A stretch of DNA of 64,000 nucleotides from Acidimicrobiaceae bacterium (GTDB lineage: Bacteria > Actinomycetota > Acidimicrobiia > Acidimicrobiales > Ilumatobacteraceae), in the NCBI GenBank assembly GCA_947446815.1, contig CANFGT010000001.1, positions 266,545-330,544 on the forward strand. The letters are read 5' to 3'. The notes beneath the pieces are model-generated. The model made no database searches. It was not told where the DNA came from and saw nothing but the letters and a program-made list of their open reading frames with translations. Positions 27,698 through 35,456 of this stretch are shown here, in pieces. Numbering within the stretch: position 1 is the stretch's first letter; every line of letters starts with the position of its first letter. A program made the position numbers and the translations under genes.

Positions 27698-28915
27698 ATG
27701 GCGAAGATCAAGGTTGACAATCCAGTCGTTGAACTCGACGGCGACGAGATGACCCGCATCATCTGGCAGTTCATCAAAGAGCGCCTCATCCTCCCGTACC
27801 TCGACATCGATCTTGAGTACTACGACCTCGGCATGGAGAATCGCGACGCGACCGATGACCAAGTCACCATCGATTCCGCACACGCAATCCTCAAACACGG
27901 CGTGGGCGTAAAGTGCGCCACCATCACCCCCGACGAAGCTCGCGTTGAAGAGTTCGGCTTGAAGAAGATGTGGAAGTCACCAAACGGCACCATCCGTAAC
28001 ATCCTCGGCGGTGTTGTATTCCGTGAACCCATCATCTGTAGCAATATTCCAAAGCTTGTTCCTGGCTGGACGAAGCCCATTGTCATTGGTCGTCATGCGC
28101 ATGGTGATCAATACAAGGCAACCGACTTCAAGGTTCCTGGCGAAGGAACGGTCACGATGACTTTCCAGCCGAAGGATGGCAGTGCTCCAATGGAATTCAC
28201 CATTGCTGATTACGGTCCTGACGGCGGTGTTGCCATGGGTATGTACAACTTCAACGACAGCATCCGTGACTTCGCTCGTGCATCATTCCGTTACGGTCTT
28301 TCGCGCAACTATCCGGTGTACATGAGCACGAAGAACACCATCCTCAAGGCCTACGACGGCCAGTTCAAGGATTTGTTCGAGGAAATCTTCGTTGCAGAGT
28401 TCAAGGCTGACTTCGACAAGGCAGGCCTCACATACGAGCACCGTCTCATCGACGACATGGTTGCAAGTGCCATGAAGTGGGAGGGCGGTTACGTCTGGGC
28501 ATGTAAGAACTACGACGGAGACGTTCAGTCCGACACCGTTGCGCAGGGATTCGGTTCTCTTGGTCTCATGACATCAGTGTTGATGACACCAGATGGCAAG
28601 ACAGTGGAAGCAGAAGCCGCACACGGCACAGTGACGCGTCACTACCGCGAGCACCAGAAGGGCAACAAGACTTCAACGAACCCCATTGCATCTGTGTACG
28701 CATGGACCGGTGGTCTGAAGCATCGTGGCAAGTTGGACAACAATGCAGCGCTCATCAAGTTTGCGGAAGATCTCGAGGCGGTATGTGTCGAGAGTGTCGA
28801 AGCAGGTGAAATGACAAAGGACTTGGCTCTTCTTATTTCGAAAGAACAGCCATGGTTGACCACCGAGGAGTACCTCGCAGCACTGGACCGTCGACTCCAA
28901 GCGAAGATGGCATAA
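27698..28915 (+). CDS. icd: NADP-dependent isocitrate dehydrogenase (dimeric, eukaryote-like type)
   Basis: 405-residue TCA-cycle enzyme converting isocitrate to 2-oxoglutarate with NADPH formation. It belongs to the homodimeric type shared with eukaryotic NADP-IDHs: [14 protein letters not shown] at the N terminus, [31 protein letters not shown] and [24 protein letters not shown] provides a good ribosome site. The quinone oxidoreductase follows after 4 nt. The upstream 24-bp element suggests joint control with aconitase. Confidence 0.95.
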   Translation: MAKIKVDNPVVELDGDEMTRIIWQFIKERLILPYLDIDLEYYDLGMENRDATDDQVTIDSAHAILKHGVGVKCATITPDEARVEEFGLKKMWKSPNGTIRNILGGVVFREPIICSNIPKLVPGWTKPIVIGRHAHGDQYKATDFKVPGEGTVTMTFQPKDGSAPMEFTIADYGPDGGVAMGMYNFNDSIRDFARASFRYGLSRNYPVYMSTKNTILKAYDGQFKDLFEEIFVAEFKADFDKAGLTYEHRLIDDMVASAMKWEGGYVWACKNYDGDVQSDTVAQGFGSLGLMTSVLMTPDGKTVEAEAAHGTVTRHYREHQKGNKTSTNPIASVYAWTGGLKHRGKLDNNAALIKFAEDLEAVCVESVEAGEMTKDLALLISKEQPWLTTEEYLAALDRRLQAKMA

Positions 28916-28919
28916 CCCA

Positions 28920-29900
28920 ATGAAGGCCATCGTTCTCCGCGAGCATGGTGGGCCAGAAGTTCTGCAATTCGAGGATGTTCCATCGCCAACTATTGGCGCT
29001 GAGGACATCCTCGTTTCAGTTGCAGCAACGGCCCTCAATCGTGCAGACCTCTTGCAGCGCATGGGGTTTTACCCAAATCCATTTCCTCAAGGACCAGAGA
29101 TTCCGGGTCTTGAATTCGCTGGCACTGTAAAAGCAATGGGCGAGCGTGTCACGGCATGGAAAGTGGGCGACAAGGTGATGGGCATTGTCAGCGGTGGCGC
29201 CTATGCCGAAGAACTTGCACTACATGAGCGTCAAGCAATGGCCGTGCCTGAAGGCATGTCATTGCACGATGCTGCTGCGATACCTGAAGTGTTCATCACC
29301 GCATGGGATGCACTTGTTGTCCAAGGTGGACTCACGTCTGGTCGTTGGGCCATGGTGCACGCAGGTGCTTCTGGTGTCGGAACTGCCGGTATTCAGATTG
29401 CCAAAGCAATCGGTACACGCATCATCGTGACGTGTTCATCAGGCAAGGTGCAGTCTTGTAAAGATCTCGGCGCCGACGTTGTTGTTGACTACAACTCGCA
29501 AGACTTCGTTGAAGAAGTGCAAAAAGCTACAGGCGGTCAAGGTGTCGATGTCATCCTTGACGTCATCGGTGGCGACTATGTGGAACGCAATGTTTCTTCT
29601 CTTGCTGTGAAGGGTCACATCATTCAAGTGGGTGTGATGGCAGGTAAGCCGTTGCCGTTCAATGTTGGGCTCCTGTTAGGGAAGCGCGCTTCCATTACGG
29701 GAACCGTTTTACGAGCACGTCCGTTGGATGAAAAGATTGCTATCACCCAACGATTTATTTCTGAGATGTTGCCCTTGTTTGATTCCGGCGAATTGAAGCC
29801 AGTCATCGACTCCGTCTATCCCATCGCAGACATTGCGAAGGGTCAGGAGTACATGGCGTCGAACGGCAATGTCGGAAAGATTGTCATCACAATCGCATAG
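28920..29900 (+). CDS. NAD(P)H:quinone oxidoreductase (PIG3/zeta-crystallin type)
   Basis: 326-residue medium-chain dehydrogenase without the catalytic zinc cysteine cluster. GroES-like N-terminal domain (LLQRMGFYPNPFPQGPEIPGLEFAG, split at PQGP) and Rossmann domain with HAGASGVGTAGIQIAKAIG. The family transfers electrons from NADPH to quinones. It starts 4 nt after icd, which makes NADPH, so co-transcription is functionally sensible. It ends at a strong terminator. Confidence 0.9.
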   Translation: MKAIVLREHGGPEVLQFEDVPSPTIGAEDILVSVAATALNRADLLQRMGFYPNPFPQGPEIPGLEFAGTVKAMGERVTAWKVGDKVMGIVSGGAYAEELALHERQAMAVPEGMSLHDAAAIPEVFITAWDALVVQGGLTSGRWAMVHAGASGVGTAGIQIAKAIGTRIIVTCSSGKVQSCKDLGADVVVDYNSQDFVEEVQKATGGQGVDVILDVIGGDYVERNVSSLAVKGHIIQVGVMAGKPLPFNVGLLLGKRASITGTVLRARPLDEKIAITQRFISEMLPLFDSGELKPVIDSVYPIADIAKGQEYMASNGNVGKIVITIA

Positions 29901-29913
29901 AAACCGATGCATC

Positions 29914-29947
29914 AAAAAAGGCGATGCCAAACGGCATCGCCTTTTTT
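29914..29947. terminator. Bidirectional intrinsic terminator
   Basis: 15-bp perfect inverted repeat, 29914-29928 and 29933-29947 (GGCGATGCC...GGCATCGCC) flanked by A6 and T6, with loop AAAC. It serves the icd transcript and the convergent gltA. A smaller hairpin TCCGCAG-TTCTGCGGA (29951-29966) follows. Confidence 0.95.
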
Positions 29948-29970
29948 ATTTCCGCAGTTCTGCGGAGAGA

Positions 29971-30020
29971 GTTATCGCTTAGCGATGGGAACCTAGTTAT
30001 CGCTTTGCAATGGGAACGTA
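29971..30020. repeat. 25-bp tandem duplication at the 3' end of gltA
   Basis: GTTATCGCTT plus 15 further bases at 29971-29995 recurs at 29996-30020 with 22 of 25 identical. The inner copy carries the last codons and stop of gltA (VPIAKR then TAA); the outer copy is a non-coding duplicate beyond the stop. The period is not a multiple of three. Confidence 0.85.
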
Positions 30021-31265
30021 GTTGCGCTCGTCGGCACCGATGTACCACTGGCGTGGACGGCTGATCTTTTGTTCCTTGTCTGCAAGAAGCTCCTGCATGT
30101 GGGCCAACCAGCCCACGGTGCGAGGAATTGCGAAGAGAACAGTGAACATGTCAACTGGGAATCCGAGTGCCTGGTAGATGAGGCCCGAGTAGAAGTCCAC
30201 GTTTGGATACAGCTTGCGCTTGATGAAGTACTCATCGCTCAGCGCAGCCTTTTCAAGCTCGAGTGCGATGTCGAGTAATGGATTCATGCCTGTGACTGCG
30301 AATACGTCGTATGCCGTCTTCTTGATGATGGTGGCACGTGGGTCGAAGTTCTTGTACACGCGGTGGCCGAATCCCATGAGCCGACCTTCGCCAGCCTTCA
30401 CGCTTTCGATGAATGCAGGAACATTCTTGACATCGCCAATTTCAGTAAGCATGCGCACGACTGCTTCGTTGGCGCCACCGTGAAGTGGGCCGTACAGAGC
30501 AGATGCAGCAGCAGCTGTGGATGTATACGGATCAGAGTTGGCTGACGAAACCACACGCATTGCCGTGGTGCCACAGTTCTGCTCATGGTCTGCGTGCAAG
30601 ATGAAGAGAACGTCCATTGCGCGGGCAAGGACTGGGTTTACTTTGTAGTCCTCACCAATCTTGAACATCATGTTCAAGAAGTTCTCGCCATAAGACAGCG
30701 AGTTGTTTGGCATCACGAAGGGGAGACCCTGGCTGAAGCGGTAACACATTGCGGCAATGGTGGGAACCTTTGCAACAAGGCGAAGCACTTGCTTATCGAA
30801 AGTTTCCTTGTCGAAGATTTCTTTAGCTTCTTCGTAGAACGTTCCGAGTGCTGCAGTTGCTGAGATGAACATTCCCATGGGGTGCGCGTCGTAATGGAAG
30901 CCATCAACGAAACGCTTGCGCATATTCTCGTGAATCATGGTGTGGCGAGTGACGTTGTATTCCCACTCGTTCTTCTGTTCCGCTGTGGGTAGTTCACCGT
31001 TCAGGAGTAGGTATGCCACTTCGAGATAGGAAGAACTCTCAGCAAGTTGCTCGATGGGATATCCGCGGTAACGAAGGATGCCGTTGTCACCGTCGAGGTA
31101 AGTGATGGCCGAAGCACATGATGCTGTCGACAAGTACGCAGGGTCGTACATGAAAAGACTGGGGTCGAGGTCTCGCAATGCAGAAGAAGAGAACACTCCG
31201 CCCTCAATGGGAACGGTGACGGTTTTGCCGGTGCGATCATCGGTAATTGTGATGCTGTCAGCCAT
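29997..31265 (-). CDS. gltA: Citrate synthase (type II-like)
   Basis: 422-residue enzyme condensing acetyl-CoA and oxaloacetate. Catalytic regions are intact: ILHADHEQNCGTTAMR, ALYGPLHGGANEAVV, GFGHRVYKNFDPRA and the aspartate in YPNVDFYSG. The long N-terminal region suggests the hexameric GltA type. AAGGAGA precedes the ATG at 31265. The icd/acn 24-bp operator element is not present upstream of it, so it is probably controlled separately. Confidence 0.95.
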   Translation of the reverse strand: MADSITITDDRTGKTVTVPIEGGVFSSSALRDLDPSLFMYDPAYLSTASCASAITYLDGDNGILRYRGYPIEQLAESSSYLEVAYLLLNGELPTAEQKNEWEYNVTRHTMIHENMRKRFVDGFHYDAHPMGMFISATAALGTFYEEAKEIFDKETFDKQVLRLVAKVPTIAAMCYRFSQGLPFVMPNNSLSYGENFLNMMFKIGEDYKVNPVLARAMDVLFILHADHEQNCGTTAMRVVSSANSDPYTSTAAAASALYGPLHGGANEAVVRMLTEIGDVKNVPAFIESVKAGEGRLMGFGHRVYKNFDPRATIIKKTAYDVFAVTGMNPLLDIALELEKAALSDEYFIKRKLYPNVDFYSGLIYQALGFPVDMFTVLFAIPRTVGWLAHMQELLADKEQKISRPRQWYIGADERNYVPIAKR

Positions 31266-31378
31266 GATGGGTCTCCTTGACTACTGACGAAATATGACGG
31301 AGGAATGCCATTTCCCCCACATGTCAGGCTAGTTGAACTCAGGAGTGGCTGCCCACTCACATGATTATGGCAATTGGC

Positions 31379-32752
31379 TCACAAGGGAGTGTTGTCGTGT
31401 TTGCGTGATCCAAGGCGTTCGCGCTTGTCTCGAAGCATGTGAAGTGCTGCACAAATCTCGCTACGAGTGTCTGCGGGGTCAATCACGGCATCGACATACC
31501 CACGTTCGGCTGCCACGTAGGGGTTGAGCAAACGCTGGGTGTAATCGGCTTCAAAAGCAGCTCGTTCTTCGGGGGTGGCTCGACGTTGAAGGATGGCGGC
31601 GGCCTGTCCGGCGCCCATGACGGCCAATTCTGCCCATGGCCATGCAAGACAGAGGTCGTTGCCCATCTCTTTGGAGTCCATCACGATGTATGCACCGCCA
31701 TAAGACTTGCGAAGAATGACGCAGATGCGAGGAACTGTGGCACGCGCATAAGCAAAAACGAGTTGAGCACCATGGCGAATCATTCCGCGCCATTCGAGGT
31801 CTTTGCCGGGATAGAAACCGGGCGTATCCACCAAGGTAATGACAGGGATATTGAATGCATCACAGAATGCAACAAACCGAGCGGCCTTTTGTGATGCAGG
31901 GATGTCGAGGGTGCCGGCCAAGTTGATCGGTTGGTTTGCCACAATGCCAACGGAGTATCCAGCCATATGGGCAAAAGCTGTGATGACGTTTCCGGCCCAG
32001 CGCGCTTTCGTCTCCATGTACACGCCATCGTCTGCGATTGACTCAATCACTTTGCGAACGTCGTAGCTTCCTGTCGAAGTTTCCGGGACAAGCGCGCCTG
32101 CCTCGGGAGTTGAACGTGCATCGTCATCGTCTGTTGCCATCAACGGAGCTAGTTGGTCAACATTGTTAGGAAGGTATTCGAGTAATTCCTCTACCCATGC
32201 AGTCGCTGATGCAAGATCAGCAACGACTGCAGAAGTTGCGCCGCTGTTGCGTGCATGTGTATTTGCGCCACCAAGCTCATCGTTGCTCATCGTGATGCCG
32301 GTGAATTCAGCAACCATGGTCGGGCCACTCACAAATGCATATGAGTCTTCGGTCATGACAACAAAGTCGGAGAGACCAATAAGAAGTGCGGGTCCCGATA
32401 CTGCAGGTCCTGTGACAATGCTGATTGTCGGAACAACGCCTGAACATTCCGCAAGAGACTTTGCCGCCATGCCCCATCCATGAAGAGCAGCAATGCCTTC
32501 CAAAATGTCAGCTCCGGATGATTCAATTTGCAGAATAAGCGGAAGACCCTTGGTACGTGCCGTGGTTGCGGCAGTGGCAATGACATGGGATGCCGCAGCA
32601 GAAAGCGATCCTTTATGATGTCCACCATCAACGGTGAGCCATACGACATCACGATCGGTCTGTAGTCGGACAATTGCGGCAGAGGCTGCGCCAGGAACGC
32701 TGTGTTGTAGTTCAAGCACAACGGTGGGTTGTGTTGTACCGGCCTCGCTCAC
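31379..32752 (-). CDS. Acyl-CoA carboxylase carboxyltransferase (beta) subunit
   Basis: Carboxyltransferase of the propionyl/acetyl-CoA carboxylase type, which moves CO2 from carboxybiotin to an acyl-CoA. Signatures include VVMTEDSYAFVSGP, ITLVDTPGFYPGKDLEWRGMIRHGAQLVFAYA (quoted as two parts: ITLVDTPGFYPG and MIRHGAQLVFAYA) and LRKSYGGAYIVM. It lacks the usual N-terminal start with the TARERI segment. I choose GTG 32752 (457 residues): TACTGT lies 7 nt upstream and the start then follows the LysR stop. ATG 32842 would overlap LysR by 68 nt with no ribosome site. No biotin subunit is nearby. Confidence 0.85.
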   Translation of the reverse strand: MSEAGTTQPTVVLELQHSVPGAASAAIVRLQTDRDVVWLTVDGGHHKGSLSAAASHVIATAATTARTKGLPLILQIESSGADILEGIAALHGWGMAAKSLAECSGVVPTISIVTGPAVSGPALLIGLSDFVVMTEDSYAFVSGPTMVAEFTGITMSNDELGGANTHARNSGATSAVVADLASATAWVEELLEYLPNNVDQLAPLMATDDDDARSTPEAGALVPETSTGSYDVRKVIESIADDGVYMETKARWAGNVITAFAHMAGYSVGIVANQPINLAGTLDIPASQKAARFVAFCDAFNIPVITLVDTPGFYPGKDLEWRGMIRHGAQLVFAYARATVPRICVILRKSYGGAYIVMDSKEMGNDLCLAWPWAELAVMGAGQAAAILQRRATPEERAAFEADYTQRLLNPYVAAERGYVDAVIDPADTRSEICAALHMLRDKRERLGSRKHDNTPL

Positions 32753-32774
32753 GCCCACCACAGTAGACGGTGGC

Positions 32775-33716
32775 CTATCCGCGGGTTCCTTTGGCTTGTT
32801 TTGCACCAATATCGAGTGAGATTCCTGGTTGGCGCGGGGCATGTCGGCTCACTACTTCAAGAGCGACATCTCGGACGGCCAAAGTGGCTCGGTTAGGGCG
32901 CGGGCGTTCACGTTGCACCCATCCGACCACACGGCGTGGAAGGTCGGGAACTCCGATACGTACGAAGTCACCTTTCAGCCATCCTGGCACGGCACTCGCA
33001 GGAACAATCGCTGCGCCAAATCCTTCGAACACAAGAGAAGCCATGAGGCGCATTCCGTCAATTTCTGCTTGGGCACGAAGCGCCACGCCTTTGCTTGCGG
33101 CTGCGCGATCAATAATTCGACGTGCGGCCGTGCCACGCGGGGCAAGCATGATGGGGTATTCGGATAACTCCTCAAGCGAGACGGTGTCGCGGGACGCCAA
33201 CTCGTGTTTCTTCGGCGCAAGGAGAAAGAGTTCTTCTGCGAACATTTCTTTTGTTTCGACGTTGGCCTCTGCGATGGGGAAGTGAACGAGCGCAGCATCA
33301 ATTTCACCGCTTTTAAGACGAAGCATGAGTGCGCTTGATGCGCCTTCTACGATCGTGAGGCGAACTCCTGGATGATGACGTGTCAGTGAGTTCAAGAGCG
33401 GTGGCATTAACCAACGTGCCGTCGTTCCCAACGTTCCGATGCGACAGTCGCCAGTTACTGAGTCGCCGAGCGAGTGGATATCGGTGTCGATGTCTTCCAC
33501 CTCATGCAGAATGCGTTTGGCGCGTGCCAAGACCATCTCGCCTTCATCTGTCAGTTCGCCGGTGGCGCGATCAATGAGAGAACTACCGAGCTCTTTCTCC
33601 AGGCGACTGAGGTGGGCCGACACATTTGATTGCACCGTGTCAAGGGCCTTGGCAGCCGCTGAGAAGGAGCCATGTTCAGAAATGGCCACGAGAGCTTGCA
33701 GTTGCTTGATTTCCAT
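32775..33716 (-). CDS. LysR-family transcriptional regulator
   Basis: 313-residue regulator. N-terminal winged HTH (MEIKQLQALVAISEHGSFSA, AKALDTVQSNVSAHLSRLE) and a periplasmic-binding-like effector domain (GTLGTTARWLMPPLL, LVFEGFGAAIVPASAVPG). ATG 33716 with AGGGG upstream is preferred over an upstream TTG. It is directly upstream of the acyl-CoA carboxyltransferase gene and diverges from the 6C RNA, so either may be a target. The effector is unknown. Confidence 0.9.
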   Translation of the reverse strand: MEIKQLQALVAISEHGSFSAAAKALDTVQSNVSAHLSRLEKELGSSLIDRATGELTDEGEMVLARAKRILHEVEDIDTDIHSLGDSVTGDCRIGTLGTTARWLMPPLLNSLTRHHPGVRLTIVEGASSALMLRLKSGEIDAALVHFPIAEANVETKEMFAEELFLLAPKKHELASRDTVSLEELSEYPIMLAPRGTAARRIIDRAAASKGVALRAQAEIDGMRLMASLVFEGFGAAIVPASAVPGWLKGDFVRIGVPDLPRRVVGWVQRERPRPNRATLAVRDVALEVVSRHAPRQPGISLDIGAKQAKGTRG

Positions 33717-33749
33717 ATTGGGACCCCTGGCTTTACCTATCTCTAAAAA

Positions 33750-33804
33750 CGATAGCAAGTATCGTGTCGTTCGACTTGAGTGTTAGCTCTTACCGGTGCA
33801 TAAT
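33750..33804 (+). promoter_or_regulatory. LysR-type dyad and promoter of the 6C RNA
   Basis: A perfect dyad ACGATA-GCAAG-TATCGT (about 33750-33766) lies between LysR and the RNA. Next, TTGAGT (33776-33781), a 17-bp spacer and CATAAT (33799-33804) form a good -35/-10 pair, predicting a transcript start near 33811. Confidence 0.6.
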
Positions 33805-33810
33805 TTGAAG

Positions 33811-33920
33811 TAACAAATCGCGCCGGCATTGCCCCCCAATAGCCGGCCGAAAGAACCCAACAGATGTTCCCCCAACATCGGGTTTCGGTTGAGAGGCCCC
33901 GCAGCAATGCGGGGCTTTTC
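33811..33920 (+). ncRNA. Candidate 6C small RNA
   Basis: Two C-loop hairpins followed by a terminator, the layout of the actinobacterial 6C RNA. Hairpin 1: GCCGGC (33822-33827) with GCCGGC (33842-33847) and a loop holding six C (33832-33837). Hairpin 2: AACCC/GGGTT outer and GATGTT/AACATC inner stems with five C in the loop (33869-33873). Terminator: GCCCCGCA-GCAA-TGCGGGGC then TTTT (33896-33919). In M. tuberculosis the 6C RNA also lies beside a HAD-family gene, matching the next gene here. Hairpin 2 has five rather than six C. Confidence 0.75.
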
Positions 33921-33975
33921 CCATTCGTAGGCCAGATTCAGAGCTGGTGAAACTTTTGGTTTCGCGCAGGGCAGA

Positions 33976-33996
33976 ACGGGCGTAATCTTCGCCCGT
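33976..33996 (+). promoter_or_regulatory. Dyad enclosing the leaderless -10 of the HAD-PlsC gene
   Basis: ACGGGCG (33976-33982) and CGCCCGT (33990-33996) are perfect inverted arms. The loop holds TAATCT (33983-33988), a -10 placed 6 nt before the GTG start at 33995. A protein bound to this dyad would cover the promoter. Confidence 0.55.
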
Positions 33997-35419
33997 GTCG
34001 CACGCAGCCTTCTTTGACCTTGATCGCACTCTGTTGTCCGGTGCGTCTGCACATGTGGTGAGCCGTGTCCTGCGCGAAACCGGTGTGGTGAATCGCAACA
34101 TTCCTGGCGAGTCTTTTCTGTATCAAGTGTTTGAGACCTTTGGTGAGAACTTGCCGTCGATGGTGTTGGGTCGCCAAGCAGTGTTGGCGATGAAAGGCCA
34201 CTCACGTGAGATTGTTCGTGCGGCTGCAGAAACAGCAGCTCCTGATCTTGTTGCGATGTTGCAACCGTACGCATCAAAAGTGATGGACGAACATCGAGCC
34301 AACGGATTGAAAGTTGTTCTTGCAACGACAACACCGCGCGATCTCATTGAACCATTCGCGCATCTCATGGGTTTCGATGCAGTGATCGCTACGACGTATG
34401 CAGTTGATGCCGACGGCAATTACACCGGCGAGCTTGATGGTGTGTACGTATGGTCGCGTGGCAAACGTGATGCAGTGAAGTCTTGGGCAAGTGACAACAA
34501 CATTGATCTCGCAGGTTCCTTTGCCTATAGCGACAGTGTCTTTGATGAGCCGTTATTGACATCTGTGGGTCACCCCGTCTGTGTGAATCCAGATTGGCGT
34601 CTTCGCTTGATGGCTGCTGCACGTCGCTGGCCCGTCACACATTTCGATGTGCCTGCTGGTGTCGCAAAGATTCCCGTGGTTGGTCTTGAAGCACAACAAG
34701 CGTTGATGAAGTTTGCACGCCCTGAAGTGTTTCCGTATGCCCGCTTCACGATCACAGGCACAGAGAACATTCCGAAAGACTCTGCTGCGATCATCTGCGG
34801 TAATCACCGCAGCTACTTTGACATCGCCGCAATTTCTTTAGCGGTCGCAAAAACTGGTCGTGCAGTTCGCTTCTTGGGCAAGAAGGAAGTGTTTGATGCT
34901 CCTGTGATTGGTCCACTTGCAACTGCGCTCGGTGGCATTCGTGTAGAACGCGGCACAGGAAGCGATGAACCGTTGCAAGCAGCGACAGAATCATTAATCG
35001 CAGGTGACTTGGTGGCAATCATGCCGCAGGGAACAATCCCGCGAGGTCCTGCATTCTTTGATCCGGTGCTGAAGGGGCGTTGGGGAGCTGCGCGATTGGC
35101 CGCAGAAACAAAAGCGACTGTGATTCCCGTAGGAATTTGGGGAACCGAAAAAGTGTGGCCTCGCAACGCAAAGTTGCCGAACATCACAAACCTCACATCG
35201 CCACCTCAGGTCATCATCACCGTTGGTGCTCCTGTGCAGTTGTCGTACACCGACCCTGATGCCGACACGAAACTGATCATGGAAGCCATCTCTGCGCTAT
35301 TGCCCCCTGAAGGCCGCGAGTACTACGAACCCACAGAAGATGAACTACGTCGTAGCTATCCGTCCAATTACACAGGAGACCCGGACTCCGAAGAAGATCG
35401 GCGCCCGGGTCTCGATTAA
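33995..35419 (+). CDS. HAD-IB hydrolase fused to PlsC acyltransferase
   Basis: 474-residue two-domain protein. Residues 1 to about 220 form a HAD-superfamily IB phosphatase (FFDLDRTLLSG with D8 and D10; DSVFDEPLL as the late acidic motif). The C-terminal half is a 1-acylglycerol-3-phosphate acyltransferase with NHRSYFD (H271, D276) and MPQGTIPRG. Such fusions occur in mycobacteria and act in phospholipid synthesis, adding the second acyl chain; the HAD partner may remove a phosphate. Start GTG 33995 is supported by TAATCT at 6 nt. Confidence 0.88.
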   Translation: MSHAAFFDLDRTLLSGASAHVVSRVLRETGVVNRNIPGESFLYQVFETFGENLPSMVLGRQAVLAMKGHSREIVRAAAETAAPDLVAMLQPYASKVMDEHRANGLKVVLATTTPRDLIEPFAHLMGFDAVIATTYAVDADGNYTGELDGVYVWSRGKRDAVKSWASDNNIDLAGSFAYSDSVFDEPLLTSVGHPVCVNPDWRLRLMAAARRWPVTHFDVPAGVAKIPVVGLEAQQALMKFARPEVFPYARFTITGTENIPKDSAAIICGNHRSYFDIAAISLAVAKTGRAVRFLGKKEVFDAPVIGPLATALGGIRVERGTGSDEPLQAATESLIAGDLVAIMPQGTIPRGPAFFDPVLKGRWGAARLAAETKATVIPVGIWGTEKVWPRNAKLPNITNLTSPPQVIITVGAPVQLSYTDPDADTKLIMEAISALLPPEGREYYEPTEDELRRSYPSNYTGDPDSEEDRRPGLD

Positions 35420-35432
35420 GTCTTGAGTTATT

Positions 35433-35449
35433 GAGCGATGTCATCGCTC
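35433..35449. terminator. Hairpin between convergent HAD-PlsC and acn
   Basis: GAGCGAT-GTC-ATCGCTC, a 7-bp perfect stem in a 37-bp convergent spacer, without a T run on either strand. Possibly a U-less terminator. Confidence 0.4.
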
Positions 35450-35456
35450 GTACTGC

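Noticed and set aside
27581..27898. N-terminal extension of the acyl-CoA dehydrogenase
   Set aside because: The extension crosses the icd promoter and start and has no dehydrogenase sequence; the family start is at 27580.
31266..31330. Third copy of the TCA operator upstream of gltA
   Set aside because: The TACAAGT-type core is absent on both strands in this spacer.
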